Source: Nocardioides aromaticivorans
GTDB lineage: Bacteria; Actinomycetota; Actinomycetes; Propionibacteriales; Nocardioidaceae
Direction of reading: 5' to 3'
Assembly (NCBI RefSeq): GCF_013408525.1
Contig: NZ_JACBZM010000001.1
Coordinates: 2,108,001 to 2,172,000, forward strand
Length of the DNA: 64,000 nt
In this document: piece by piece, positions 49,005-59,025 of the stretch
Numbering within the stretch: the first letter of the stretch is position 1
Layout: each line of letters opens with the position of its first letter
Made by a program: the position numbers and the translations under genes
The notes under the pieces: generated by a model
Seen by the model: only the letters and a program-made list of their open reading frames with translations
What the model was told of the DNA's origin: nothing
The model's database searches: none

Positions 49005-49745
49005 TCAGGGCGTCGAGGCCATCGGGGCCTTCGGGTTTCGCTTCGACGGTCGCTTCTTGGCTGGGGCGGGTGGTGGACCTGGTGTCTCCACCCACAGGTG
49101 GGTCAGTTGGAACGGCGATTCGGGAAAGGCGCGAGTTAAGGTGTGAACGAGTTCGTGTAGGGGCGCCGTCGATGTCCCGTTCAGGGACACGGGTGGGACG
49201 GCGTTTGAGTTGGCAGCAACGTTGACGTCGGCGATCACGCTTCGAAGGGCAATTCCCTCGAGGTATCCAACCATCGCTCCAGCCCGTACGTACTTTCCGT
49301 ATTGCCACCCGACGTCGATGAAGCGGGACATGCCGTCGGTGACGTAGCGCTCGGTGAAGTTCCAGCTCTTGGTTGGCTGTCCCAGACGTTTGCACTCAAT
49401 GACAAAGGCCTTCGCAGACAGCAGCGGGTCAGGGCACTCGTGGTCGATCAGACCGCACTGGAAGTCGGGGATCTTGTTCTCAGCCGTTCCACTCGCGGTC
49501 GTGGGGCTTGGCTGATTTCGTGATTCCCACATGACCGGAGTGTCGAGCGCTGCCAGGCCTGCGATTCGGCGGTTTCGATTGGCGCGCAGGACGCACTCGT
49601 ACAAGAGTCGGTTGAGGTCGGGTTCGGTTCCTCTCGCACCTTGGGCGGCGAGGAGGTGCAGTGCGTCGCGGAATACGTCCAGAATCAGGGCAACGTGGCG
49701 ATCCCAGAGCGAGAGTTGGGACAGACGAGGCCGGCCCGTCGTCAT
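49005..49745 (-). CDS. Putative PD-(D/E)XK nuclease partner of the adenine methylase
   Basis: The 246-residue protein starts MTTGRPRLSQLSLWDRHVAL. It has NKIPDFQCGLI (Asp near residue 92) and, 20 residues later, AFVIECKRLGQP, giving the PD-x(n)-ExK pattern of restriction-type nucleases. The tail is basic and proline-rich. The ATG overlaps the methylase stop by four bases, so both are co-translated. I infer it is the cutting subunit of a restriction-like defence system, with the methylase as partner. No named family is recognised. Confidence 0.65.
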   Translation of the reverse strand: MTTGRPRLSQLSLWDRHVALILDVFRDALHLLAAQGARGTEPDLNRLLYECVLRANRNRRIAGLAALDTPVMWESRNQPSPTTASGTAENKIPDFQCGLIDHECPDPLLSAKAFVIECKRLGQPTKSWNFTERYVTDGMSRFIDVGWQYGKYVRAGAMVGYLEGIALRSVIADVNVAANSNAVPPVSLNGTSTAPLHELVHTLTRAFPESPFQLTHLWVETPGPPPAPAKKRPSKRNPKAPMASTP

Positions 49746-52700
49746 CTGGACAGCTCCATCGCCTGCAGGAGCGCGACCTCGGCATCCTCGGCTGCAGCGG
49801 ACGCCGACCAGAACCGCTCGCGGTTCCTCTTGATGATCACCATGCTGGTGTCGGTTGTGATCCGAATCGTGGTGTCGGCACCCACCGGCGTTGCCTCGCC
49901 GAGGGCCAAGTCGTCGGGCAGAAGAGACAGCACCTCGTCCCACTCGGCGCGATCGCGGTACAGCGTCGACGGCGGCTCGCCGCTGTAGGTCTCGAAAACG
50001 ACCGCAATCAGGTCGCGTGCAGGTGCCGTTGCGATTCGCCAGGTGAGAGCGCCATCAGGTGCCAGACGCGCGTTCCACGACTTGAGGAAGCGTGCCACGT
50101 AACTTCGAAGCGGCTCGCTCTGTATTCGCTCGACATCGTCCGCGATGCCGCTGGTCTTGTGTGGTGCCGCTGCTCGACGTGATCCGAAACGGTCGGCTCG
50201 CGCGCCCGCGAAGCCCAGCAGGTATTGGTGGAAGTCGGTGACGATCGACCTCTCATCGTCAGACATCTCGAACAGGTCGAAGACCGCCTCATCGAGGTCC
50301 CTGAGCGTCGGCGGAAGATCGGGGTCGACGATGTCAGTCAGGAGGCCGGGCCGAGTGCCGTCGCGTTCGAGCGCATCGACTGCCTTGACGATCCGTCGCG
50401 TGACCTCGTTGTGGGCGTCTGGCAGGTGAACTGGTGTTCCCTTGATGTCACTCGCCAGCACCGAATCGTGCCACAGGCCCCACGATCCGCTGCGCATGAA
50501 CATGCTGTACCGCCCGAGCGACGACAACAAGGTTGCCCAGATGACCTTCGCCTTCCATGCAGGCAGATTGCCCATCGGCAGGCAGTACACCGGATGCCGA
50601 AAGGACATCTCGTCTGTGACGAGGCGGGATCGAGGTCCGAATCCGACGCGGATGCCACGCTTGACGAGGATCCGCTGACCAGAATAGAGACGTTCGTCCG
50701 GCTGTCGCTTGACGCCCTTCGGGGGCGGTTCAAAGGATGCTTCGGTCAAGGGCCCCCACGGTTCAAATGACTTGAGCGAAGGAAGCGAGGCCAGGTACTC
50801 AGTCGGCTTCTGGGGTCCTCGCTGGTAGCCCCAACCGGCGTTCGGCTGAGCGGGAAGGAAGTCGGCAACGGTGTCCTCGAGTTCGAGACGTGACATCAAG
50901 GCAGCGTCTCGGTGGCTACCCCAGGCGTAGACCTTCCAGAGGTAGTCGCGCTGTGCGAGAGCGTGCTGGTCGACCCAGCGACGGTCGACGGAGGCGAATG
51001 ACATCGACCTGGAGTAGGTGAGGGGCGCACTGGGGCGGACGGTTCGAAATGCAACGGGTCGCTTGCGTGCGGTGGATGCGGCCTCGAATGAGACAAGCAG
51101 GAACGGTGCGACTGCTCCGTCGAAGAAGGTTCGCCGCGCCGAAGAGAAGTTGAACACTGAAACTAGTTGAACGCGGTCTAGGAACTGGTGACGAAAGCGC
51201 TGAGAGGTCTCGCGGGTGTTGTGGAACGCCGTCGCATTCACCAGGAGGGCTGCTCTGCCGCCGCGTCGCAGCAGCGACAAGCTGCGCCACAAGAACAGTT
51301 GGGATGGGTTGCGGTCCCCGACAGCAAGTCCATTCTCGCGTGCCCAACGGTCGGCGAGACTGGCCGGCCCACGGGCAGGTTCGTTCCACGGCGGATTTCC
51401 GATCACGATGTCGAACCCAGCGTCAGTTGGATCCAGTTCGCGGTGCTCCGCGTCCGAGCGTCCTCCGGCAACGAGCGTCGACACCGAATCGTCGAAGGCA
51501 TCCGCTACCCGGAGTACTGGGCGTGTTGCACCCCCTTCAATCAAGCGTGGCAGTGGGCCAGCATCGCGAATGTCGGGAGGTGACTGATAGCTCAAGTAGG
51601 CCAGGTACAGGCTAAAGGCTGCAAGCCGAACCGCTTCTGCGTTGATGTCGATCCCCGCCACCCGAGTGAGAAGCAGCTCTTGCAGTTCGGCAGTCGTCAG
51701 TCTGCGTTCCCGTCGGGTCATCTCCCACCGCACAATGCGGCGGTAAGCCTCGACAAGGAAGATCCCCGATCCACATGCCGGGTCGCACACGGTTGGATTG
51801 TTGGCCAGCCGATCCGCCGTGAGGACCTGAGACGTGACGAATTCGACGAGAGGCTGGGGCGTGTAGTGAGTGCTCTGGTCATCGTCACTGTCGGCGCGGT
51901 AGAACCGCTCGTACATGCCGCTGATTAGCGCAGTTGGTACGACACTGAAGTCATAAGCCCACAAGAACAGCGAGCTTTGAGTGTCGACACCTTCGCCGCC
52001 AAGCATCTGCTGGATCAGGCGCAGGTGTTCGGTCGTTACGATGTCAGACTCCAGGTCGTCGACCTTGAAGAGGTCGCCATTGAAGTCCTTGGCCAGCGCC
52101 GCGAAGATCGCGAACGTCAGCGAGCGATTGGACAGGCACGGGATGAACGAGCTCTGCGCACCGAAGTTCTCAACAGGCGACGCTCTCGTGAGGGCAGCAG
52201 TCCAGGACTTGCGGGCGGCGGCGATCGATTCGAGGTAGGTGGGGACGACTACGCCGCGATCCTCCAGGTAGCGGATGAGAATAACCCGCTCGATGAGTCC
52301 GTGAGCGACGGACCTGGCCAGGCCACGGGCCACCAGCGCGTCTGTGGCTGCCTCGACGTCGCTCAGCAGGGTCTCGTCGGCGCCGCCTCCACGCGTGAAG
52401 GCAGGCTGCTCGAACAACGAACCTGATTCGACACGTTCGCGATGGAAGGCTGCGAGTTGATGCGCGACATCGGCCGCGCGCCTCACTACGTCCAGCGGCT
52501 CTAACGCCGTTGAGTCGGAGGAATCGCGGGGCGGCGGAGATGTGAGCGCGTAGACCTGAAGTTCGTCTCCGGTGGCAAGGAAGAGGCAGCGGGCGCGGCC
52601 CAGAGACCACGCGCGACGGTAGGCGGCCACGATCCCGTTCGTGTCGGTTCCGTCGGGAATCTCGCTGAAGACGACAACCGGGTCGTCGCCGACGAAGAAG

Positions 52701-52882
52701 ATCCGGTCAGCGCCGACCCTGGTTCCTAGCATCAGCCACTCGCCGAGTGCTTGCCACGACTCATCAGGGGTCTCGGAAGGGTCGGCAGTTGGTTTGAACA
52801 GGTGCCCGCCACGGAAGTCGAGGCCGTCGTAGGCAGCCTCTAGGAGTTCGCGAGTAGCGGTGGCGAGCTCAGAGCCGGACAT
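49742..52882 (-). CDS. N6-adenine DNA methylase, type IIG/Eco57I-like, with N-terminal degenerate nuclease-like domain
   Basis: The 1,046-residue protein has the amino-methyltransferase motifs DPACGSGIFLVEAYRR (motif I, SAM binding, about residue 368) and IVIGNPPWNEPA (motif IV, about 494), so it should methylate adenine. The N-terminal 120 residues resemble an HsdR/type IIG nuclease region (GADRIFFVGDDPVVVF then CLFLATGDELQVYAL). The catalytic ExK Lys expected there is missing. The C-terminal 450 residues probably hold target recognition. The low GC and different codon use compared with the flanking transfer genes suggest separate acquisition. The start ATG at 52882 lacks a clear ribosome site. 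Confidence 0.8.
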   Translation of the reverse strand: MSGSELATATRELLEAAYDGLDFRGGHLFKPTADPSETPDESWQALGEWLMLGTRVGADRIFFVGDDPVVVFSEIPDGTDTNGIVAAYRRAWSLGRARCLFLATGDELQVYALTSPPPRDSSDSTALEPLDVVRRAADVAHQLAAFHRERVESGSLFEQPAFTRGGGADETLLSDVEAATDALVARGLARSVAHGLIERVILIRYLEDRGVVVPTYLESIAAARKSWTAALTRASPVENFGAQSSFIPCLSNRSLTFAIFAALAKDFNGDLFKVDDLESDIVTTEHLRLIQQMLGGEGVDTQSSLFLWAYDFSVVPTALISGMYERFYRADSDDDQSTHYTPQPLVEFVTSQVLTADRLANNPTVCDPACGSGIFLVEAYRRIVRWEMTRRERRLTTAELQELLLTRVAGIDINAEAVRLAAFSLYLAYLSYQSPPDIRDAGPLPRLIEGGATRPVLRVADAFDDSVSTLVAGGRSDAEHRELDPTDAGFDIVIGNPPWNEPARGPASLADRWARENGLAVGDRNPSQLFLWRSLSLLRRGGRAALLVNATAFHNTRETSQRFRHQFLDRVQLVSVFNFSSARRTFFDGAVAPFLLVSFEAASTARKRPVAFRTVRPSAPLTYSRSMSFASVDRRWVDQHALAQRDYLWKVYAWGSHRDAALMSRLELEDTVADFLPAQPNAGWGYQRGPQKPTEYLASLPSLKSFEPWGPLTEASFEPPPKGVKRQPDERLYSGQRILVKRGIRVGFGPRSRLVTDEMSFRHPVYCLPMGNLPAWKAKVIWATLLSSLGRYSMFMRSGSWGLWHDSVLASDIKGTPVHLPDAHNEVTRRIVKAVDALERDGTRPGLLTDIVDPDLPPTLRDLDEAVFDLFEMSDDERSIVTDFHQYLLGFAGARADRFGSRRAAAPHKTSGIADDVERIQSEPLRSYVARFLKSWNARLAPDGALTWRIATAPARDLIAVVFETYSGEPPSTLYRDRAEWDEVLSLLPDDLALGEATPVGADTTIRITTDTSMVIIKRNRERFWSASAAAEDAEVALLQAMELSR

Positions 52883-53085
52883 GCGGGAATCGGCGACCAG
52901 CGCCTTGCTCGCTCAAAGGAGCCGGCTGCCAGTGCAGGACAGGTCGGCAGATGTCCATGGAAGGGAAACGTACATGAACCCTCCGACGCGGACTCTCTGG
53001 CGCGCCGTCCTATGCGTGCTCGACTGCTGAATCAGTGGCTAGATGACCTATCTGACTACGAATCGCTGTGCCCTTGTAACCCGTC

Positions 53086-56000
53086 TCAGCGCCGCCGCGT
53101 GCCACGTCGCGGCGGCTGGGGGCAGTTGGCGTCGCGCCGCTTGCGCACAGTGCCCTGCGACTGCGGCGAGGTCGCTACCTGCTGGCTGGTGTCGATCGGA
53201 AGGTTGAGGCGGGACACGATCCGGTAGCGCAGGTCACGGGCCGGGCTGTCGCCCAGCGGCTTCTCGGCGACCAAGCTGCGCGTCGTGCCGCCGATATCGT
53301 GACCGTGCTCGTGGGCTTTCTGCAGTATCGCCGCGGTGGCTGCCCAGTCGCCCTGTTCAAGCAGTCGGGGGTCGAGCTCGCGAGCCAGCGGAGCCCAGCG
53401 CTCGGCTGGGGTCTGCTCGGCCGTCGCCGCGAGCCGTGCGCGAACCTCGCTGCTCTTGTGCAGCTCGGCCAGCGCCGCCTTCCGCGGGTCGGCATCCCAG
53501 CTCTTGACCGCGTCGCGCAGGTCCCGGCGGGCCTGCATCTGGGAGAGCTGCAGGCGAGCCCGCACCTGGTTCACGCCCGGCTCCCAAGCGCGGCTGGGCC
53601 GCGCCGACAGGATCCTCATGGCGGCCACCCGCGCCTGCTCGGGGGCGAGGTTGTCCAGCCGCTCGGTGAGCAGCTGGTCACCCAGCGATCGGAAGGCCGG
53701 CTGGCCGCTGGCTACTGCGGCGGTGAGCGCTGCGGGCCCGTGCTGGGCGAGCAGGTCGGCGGGGTCGAGGCCGTCAGGGAACCGGGCGTAGCCGGGGTCG
53801 ATGCCGTGCGGAGTGAGCATCCAGAAGTCCCGCTCGGCCGCGACCTGGCCGGCGAGGTCGGCGTCGGTGGCCACGATCGGGTCGCGGCCGACGGCGGCCA
53901 GCTGGGCGGCCTGCTCGTCGGTCAGCGACGTGCCCAGCGGCGCCACTCCGACGTAGAGGCCGGCGCTGGCGATCGTGACGGCGACTGCGTCCATCGGACC
54001 CTCGACGATCACCGGTACGGCGCCCTCGGCGAGCAGCTCGTCGACGACGCCGAACAGTTGAGCGCCCTTGTGGAACAGCGGGGTGTCGGCGGTGTTGAGG
54101 TACTTCGGGCCGCCCTTGTCTGCGTCGGTGAGGTCGGGTCGGCGGCGGCCGACGAAGCCGAGCACCTCGCCCTGGTGGATCACGGGGAACATCACCCGGT
54201 CGCGGAACCGGTCGATGAGACGGCCGGTGCTGGCCTCGGTCGCCACGCCGGTGGCGAGCATCTCGGTGTCGCTGACGCCGCGGCCGCGCAGGTGGTCGAC
54301 CAGGTTGGTCCACCCGGCCGGCGCCTGCCCGGGCCGGAACCGCTCGTCGCCGGCGAGGTCGACGCCGAACCGGCCGGTGAGGTAGTCGCGGCCCCACGAG
54401 TCGGCGAATCGGGCCTCGAAGAACGCCTGGGCCATGTCGTTGATCTCGAGCATGCGCTCACGCGAGACGGGGGAGGACTGCCACTCCTCGGCTCGCTGGT
54501 ACATGAGCCGGAGGTCGGCGTCGGTGGGTTCCAGACGGGTGCCGCCCAGGTCGCGGATGTAGGCCGACAGGGTGAGGTCGGGTTCGACGTACTGGTCCTC
54601 GTCAGCCGCCTCGAGCGCGTTGACCTGGTGCTCGTCGTGCTGGTCCTCGTCGACCGGATCGTGCTCCGGGCCGGGGTCCTCCGTCAGCGGCCACGGGACG
54701 TCGTCGGGGTGGTCGACGAACGCCACCGGGTCCGGATCCACGCCCTCCCACAGGTCGGCCGGCGGCTCATCGAAGTGGACCTCGTGCGCGTGCTCGTCGG
54801 GGGCAGTCTCCAGCGCGATCGAGGTCCGCCAGACCAGCGCCTGGCACTCGTCGACGCCGTCCCAGCCGTCGCTCGGCATCGCCCGCCCGGCACCCAGCAG
54901 CTCGTCGACCTGCCAGCCGCGCTGAACGCCGTGGTCCACGTTGGAGACAAGAGCGGGCCACCAGGTGCTGGCCTGGATGCTCGCGGCGCGCTCGGGACCG
55001 AACAGCTCCGCCAGTCTGGGAGTCCACTCGGTGGTGACGCTCTCGCCGTGGGAACCGTCACCGATCTGGGCGGCGACGGCCGGGGTCAGCTGACGGGCCA
55101 TGCGCCACCACACGGCCGCCGCGGCGTGCTCGTCGGGCAGCGGGCCGGCCGGGTGGTCCGGGGCGGTGGCGGTGCGCAGCAGTTCGTGGGCGGTGACGCC
55201 GGCGCGGGACATCGCGGCGAGACGCTCGGCCAGCAGCGGGGTGAACTCGTCGTCGCGGACCTGCGGCGCCAGCGAGTAGAGCAGCTGGCGCCATTCCTTG
55301 AGCGCCGGGGTGTGGTCTCCGGTGACGGACTTGTTGAGGCGCCGCTGCCAGGTCGCGGAGATCTTCTGCAACTGCGGCGCGCCGGTCGGTCGCCGGTCGT
55401 CGCCGGGGACCTGCATGGCGGCTCGCCAGACCTCGACGTCGGCGATGGTGGCGGACTCGGGGCGGATGCCGTTCTGGGCCCACACCGGCAGCGCACCCTT
55501 GTCGGCCTGGTCGGTCGCGCGGGTGCTCACTTGGTCGGCGAGCTCGGTGACCAGGTGAGTACGCTGGGCGAGGTAGGCGCCCCAGTGCGGGTCCTCGGCC
55601 AAGCGGGCCGGGACTGCGGGCATCCAGGGCAGCGGGCCGGCGCCGGCGTTGCGCAGGCCGGAGGCGTCCAGGCGCCAGTCGACGACCGCGGCGCGGTCGT
55701 GTGCGGTCTCCAGCTCGCGGTCGCCGGCGGCTGCCCGGAGCGCGTCGACGGGGTTCTCTCCGGCGGCGCCGAGCAACAGCAGGTGGGCCCGCAGGGTCGG
55801 CCACGCCGCCTCTTCCGAGAGCCCCGGGACGAGCGTCTCGACGGTGCTGTCGAGCGCGTCGACCACGTTGAGCGTCGTCCCGTCGGCCGCGGTGACGGTC
55901 TCGTGGCGCAGCAGGTCCTCGGCGGCGACGTAGAGGCTGTCTAGGTAGCGCTGGGCGGCCTCGCCGAGCCGGGTGGCCGGGTCGGCCTGCTCGCGGATGA

Positions 56001-59000
56001 GGCTGGTGGCGGACCGCTGGGCGTCGTCGCGGGCCAGCATCGACTCGAGGATGTCGGTGGGGGTGAGCGGCCGGACCAGCGTCGGGTGGATCACCGAGTG
56101 CGGGTCCCCGTCGCCGACGGCCTCGAGGTAGACGTGGTTGGCGTGCGCGCCGCGGGTCATCATCGTGTAGAGCTGCTGGCGCGACTCGGTGCCGGTGGCC
56201 AGGCCGTGCATGGTGTCGGCGGTGACGCCCTGAGCGGTGTGGACGGTGCACGCGTAGCCGAGCTCGGTGGATCGGGCGACGTAGTCGGCGGGCAGCCGCA
56301 CGGTGCGGCCGTGCTGGGTGTGCTGGACGGTCAGGTCGCCGCCATCGTGGATCTCCAGCACGTGCCAGCGATCGCCGTTCTTCACCCAGTCGGTGGCTGA
56401 GGTGCGCAGCCGACGGTCGTTCTCGCGGGTGATGATCAGCTCGCCGATCGAGGCCTCGTTGCCGTCGCCCAGCCGGCGCACCGGTCCGAGGCTGGCGAGG
56501 TCGGCCGGGTCGAGCCCGTCGAGCCGGTGGGCGCGTGCCTGCTGGTTCAGCTCGCTGACCAGGTCGCGGGTGGGGGCGAGCATGATCGAGTCCAGACCGG
56601 TCGCGCGGTCGGCCTGCCAGGCGGCGAAGACCTCCTCGGTCATCGACGCCAGGTCGCCTACGTGGACCCGGCCGCGATCGAGGTAGAAGCCGAGCGCCTC
56701 GGCCTTGCCCACGCGCAGCGCGAGCGAGGCGGCACCCTCGGCGGGGTCCTTGAACCGGACGAGATCGGTCAGCTGCAGCGCCCCGTGGGTGGCGCGGATG
56801 TCGCGCAGCACGCCGCCGGCGCCGATCGCGGAGAGTTGCTGGTCGTCGCCGATCAGGCGCACGCTGCCGCCACGCTCGAGGATGTAGGACACCGCGGCGT
56901 CGAGGGAGAGGGTGTCGGCCATCCCGGCCTCGTCGATGACCACGAGCGTGGAGGAGTCGATGCCGGCAACCCACGCGGGCATCGCGGCGCCGGGCTCGCG
57001 GGCCTCCTGCAGCGAGTGCGTGAGCTTCGCCAGGGTGTCGGTCTGGGTGTCGATCTGCGAGCGCAGCGCGTCCGCGGCCGCGGCCGACGGTGCGAGCCCG
57101 ATGATCGTGCCGCCGCCGTCAGCCCACGCGCTGGCGAGCGCCCGCATCGCGGTGGTCTTGCCCGATCCGGCGGGCGCGATCGCGAGCTGGAGCCGTGCCC
57201 CGGAGGTGGCCATCTCCTTGACCAGGGTGGCCTGACCGGCGTTGAGGGTGATGCCGTTGGCGGTCGACTCGAGCAGCGCCAGGTCGACCGAGTCGGTCGA
57301 GACGGCGTATCCGTCGTGGCGGCCGGCGGCCGCGACCAGGCGCTCCTCGGCGCCCAGCACCTTGCTCGAGGTGAACAGTTCGGCGCCGCTCTGGGTGTAG
57401 ACCGATGCGCCGTCGGCGCGGCGCAGCTCGGCCGGCTCGCTGATCGTGTCCACCTCATGTTCGGGGCGGGCCATGCTCACCGAGCGTCCGTCGAGGACCT
57501 CGCTGACCAGCAGGTCGACCACCTTGGCGACGCGGTTGGTGGGCACGTTGGCGCCCCTGACCTGCCGCTGTGCCTCGGCGTAGACGTGCCAGTACTGCCA
57601 GGTGCTGCGGCCGCCTTCCATCGTCGACACGATTCGGTCGGTGGTCGTGGCGAACCACGCGGAGTCGGCCAGGGACCGCGCCGCTGCCTTCGGGTTGAGG
57701 GCGCCGTGGACCATCTGCTCGACTCGCTGAGGGGTGCCGAGGGCCTCGACGGCCTCGCGGTTCCAGGTCTCGCGCTGCTCGGCCAGCGAGCGCGGCTCGT
57801 GCTTGGCCTCGCGGGTCTCCAGCGTTGCCTGCTGGGACAGCTGGATGGTCTCCACCGGCGTCGGCGGCCGCCCGTGGGTGGCCTGGAAGGCAGCCGCGAG
57901 GACCTTGCGGCGGTCCTCGACGCTGGCGCGGCGCTTGGAGAACCGGCGGTTCAGCTCGGGATCGACGCCGACGATCTCGCGCACCGGCCGCTTGCGGGCG
58001 TCGCCGCCATCGATGCCGTTGGGGCGCTCGTCGAAACGCACGCCGAGGGCGTCGACCAGGTGCCGCTCGAGCGCGGTGTTGTAGGTCTCCGAGGCCGAGA
58101 CGACCGCCTTGTGCAGCGGCCGGCCGTCGATCGCCAGCCACTTGCCGTCGAGGGTCTGGACCTTGTTCGCCACCGCGACGTGCGTATGCAGGTCAGGGTC
58201 GCCGACGCGGGAGTCGCGGTGGGTGAACGCTGTGGCGACCAGGCCGCGGACGTCGACCTGGCGCACGCCGTTGGTGCCGCGGCGGGTGAACAGCGCCTTG
58301 GACTCGATGAAGTCCAGGGCGTCCTTGATCGCCGCCTGATGGGCTCGCTCGATCACCGCGGCGGTCTTCGGGTCGGCGATCGCCCACAGCACCGAGACGC
58401 TCTTGACCGGCGAGAAGGTCAGGTCGTAGCCGGCCACCGCGTTGGTCTTAGGGCGGGAGTGCTTGGCGATCGTGGCGGCCAGCTCGCGGGCGTCGGCGGG
58501 TTCGCGGCCGTGCTCGGCACGGAAGAACTCGGCCGCGACCTCGGTGCGGACCTTGGCCCGATCGGCGGCGGGGACCGGCCAGTCGCCGGGCAGCCCGGCG
58601 GCCTCGTTGAGGGCGGCGATGCGCTTGGCGACCTCGATCCGGAACGGGCTGATGTCGTTCTCGTAGACCTTGTACGGCGTGCCGAGCTGGCGGGCGGTCT
58701 TGTAGTCAGCCTCGGTCGGCCGGGCGACGCCGCCACCTTCGATGGGGCGGCCGATGCGCAGGTCCAGATCCTTGGTCCGCTGGGTGGCCAGCGGGTGTTG
58801 ACCGGAGCCGAACAGGCTCTGCATGTGGTCGGCGGTGACGATGTCACCGGCGTCGAGGCCTTCCAGGCCCTCCATGCCCGAGCCGACCCACACACCGGGG
58901 GTCTCACCCTTCTCGGTGTAGTAGCTCGCCAGCCCGGTGTGGCCCTTGTCGGTGGCATCCAGCGCTGCGACCTGGCGGGTCAGGTAGTCGTACCCCGACC

Positions 59001-59025
59001 CCGCCGTCAGCTTGTGGAGGCTCAT
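53086..59025 (-). CDS. traA: MobF-family relaxase TraA fused to helicase and DnaG-like primase domain
   Basis: The 1,979-residue protein begins with a MobF relaxase domain (about residues 1-450): N-terminal Tyr region GSGYDYLTRQVAALD and the metal-binding DPDLHTHVAVANKV (about 278). A RecD/TraI-type helicase follows: IAPAGSGKTTAMRAL (about 618), VVIDEAGM (about 695), GDDQQLSAIG, and YTMMTRGAHANHVYLE. The third part is DnaG-like: FEARFADSWGRDYLTGRFG (about 1545), MFPVIHQGEVLGFVGRR, and the TOPRIM motifs VIVEGPMDAVAV (about 1674) and IVATDADLAG. It nicks oriT, unwinds and could prime the complementary strand. ATG at 59025 fits the upstream GGGGA better than GTG at 59031. Confidence 0.92.
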   Translation of the reverse strand: MSLHKLTAGSGYDYLTRQVAALDATDKGHTGLASYYTEKGETPGVWVGSGMEGLEGLDAGDIVTADHMQSLFGSGQHPLATQRTKDLDLRIGRPIEGGGVARPTEADYKTARQLGTPYKVYENDISPFRIEVAKRIAALNEAAGLPGDWPVPAADRAKVRTEVAAEFFRAEHGREPADARELAATIAKHSRPKTNAVAGYDLTFSPVKSVSVLWAIADPKTAAVIERAHQAAIKDALDFIESKALFTRRGTNGVRQVDVRGLVATAFTHRDSRVGDPDLHTHVAVANKVQTLDGKWLAIDGRPLHKAVVSASETYNTALERHLVDALGVRFDERPNGIDGGDARKRPVREIVGVDPELNRRFSKRRASVEDRRKVLAAAFQATHGRPPTPVETIQLSQQATLETREAKHEPRSLAEQRETWNREAVEALGTPQRVEQMVHGALNPKAAARSLADSAWFATTTDRIVSTMEGGRSTWQYWHVYAEAQRQVRGANVPTNRVAKVVDLLVSEVLDGRSVSMARPEHEVDTISEPAELRRADGASVYTQSGAELFTSSKVLGAEERLVAAAGRHDGYAVSTDSVDLALLESTANGITLNAGQATLVKEMATSGARLQLAIAPAGSGKTTAMRALASAWADGGGTIIGLAPSAAAADALRSQIDTQTDTLAKLTHSLQEAREPGAAMPAWVAGIDSSTLVVIDEAGMADTLSLDAAVSYILERGGSVRLIGDDQQLSAIGAGGVLRDIRATHGALQLTDLVRFKDPAEGAASLALRVGKAEALGFYLDRGRVHVGDLASMTEEVFAAWQADRATGLDSIMLAPTRDLVSELNQQARAHRLDGLDPADLASLGPVRRLGDGNEASIGELIITRENDRRLRTSATDWVKNGDRWHVLEIHDGGDLTVQHTQHGRTVRLPADYVARSTELGYACTVHTAQGVTADTMHGLATGTESRQQLYTMMTRGAHANHVYLEAVGDGDPHSVIHPTLVRPLTPTDILESMLARDDAQRSATSLIREQADPATRLGEAAQRYLDSLYVAAEDLLRHETVTAADGTTLNVVDALDSTVETLVPGLSEEAAWPTLRAHLLLLGAAGENPVDALRAAAGDRELETAHDRAAVVDWRLDASGLRNAGAGPLPWMPAVPARLAEDPHWGAYLAQRTHLVTELADQVSTRATDQADKGALPVWAQNGIRPESATIADVEVWRAAMQVPGDDRRPTGAPQLQKISATWQRRLNKSVTGDHTPALKEWRQLLYSLAPQVRDDEFTPLLAERLAAMSRAGVTAHELLRTATAPDHPAGPLPDEHAAAAVWWRMARQLTPAVAAQIGDGSHGESVTTEWTPRLAELFGPERAASIQASTWWPALVSNVDHGVQRGWQVDELLGAGRAMPSDGWDGVDECQALVWRTSIALETAPDEHAHEVHFDEPPADLWEGVDPDPVAFVDHPDDVPWPLTEDPGPEHDPVDEDQHDEHQVNALEAADEDQYVEPDLTLSAYIRDLGGTRLEPTDADLRLMYQRAEEWQSSPVSRERMLEINDMAQAFFEARFADSWGRDYLTGRFGVDLAGDERFRPGQAPAGWTNLVDHLRGRGVSDTEMLATGVATEASTGRLIDRFRDRVMFPVIHQGEVLGFVGRRRPDLTDADKGGPKYLNTADTPLFHKGAQLFGVVDELLAEGAVPVIVEGPMDAVAVTIASAGLYVGVAPLGTSLTDEQAAQLAAVGRDPIVATDADLAGQVAAERDFWMLTPHGIDPGYARFPDGLDPADLLAQHGPAALTAAVASGQPAFRSLGDQLLTERLDNLAPEQARVAAMRILSARPSRAWEPGVNQVRARLQLSQMQARRDLRDAVKSWDADPRKAALAELHKSSEVRARLAATAEQTPAERWAPLARELDPRLLEQGDWAATAAILQKAHEHGHDIGGTTRSLVAEKPLGDSPARDLRYRIVSRLNLPIDTSQQVATSPQSQGTVRKRRDANCPQPPRRGTRRR

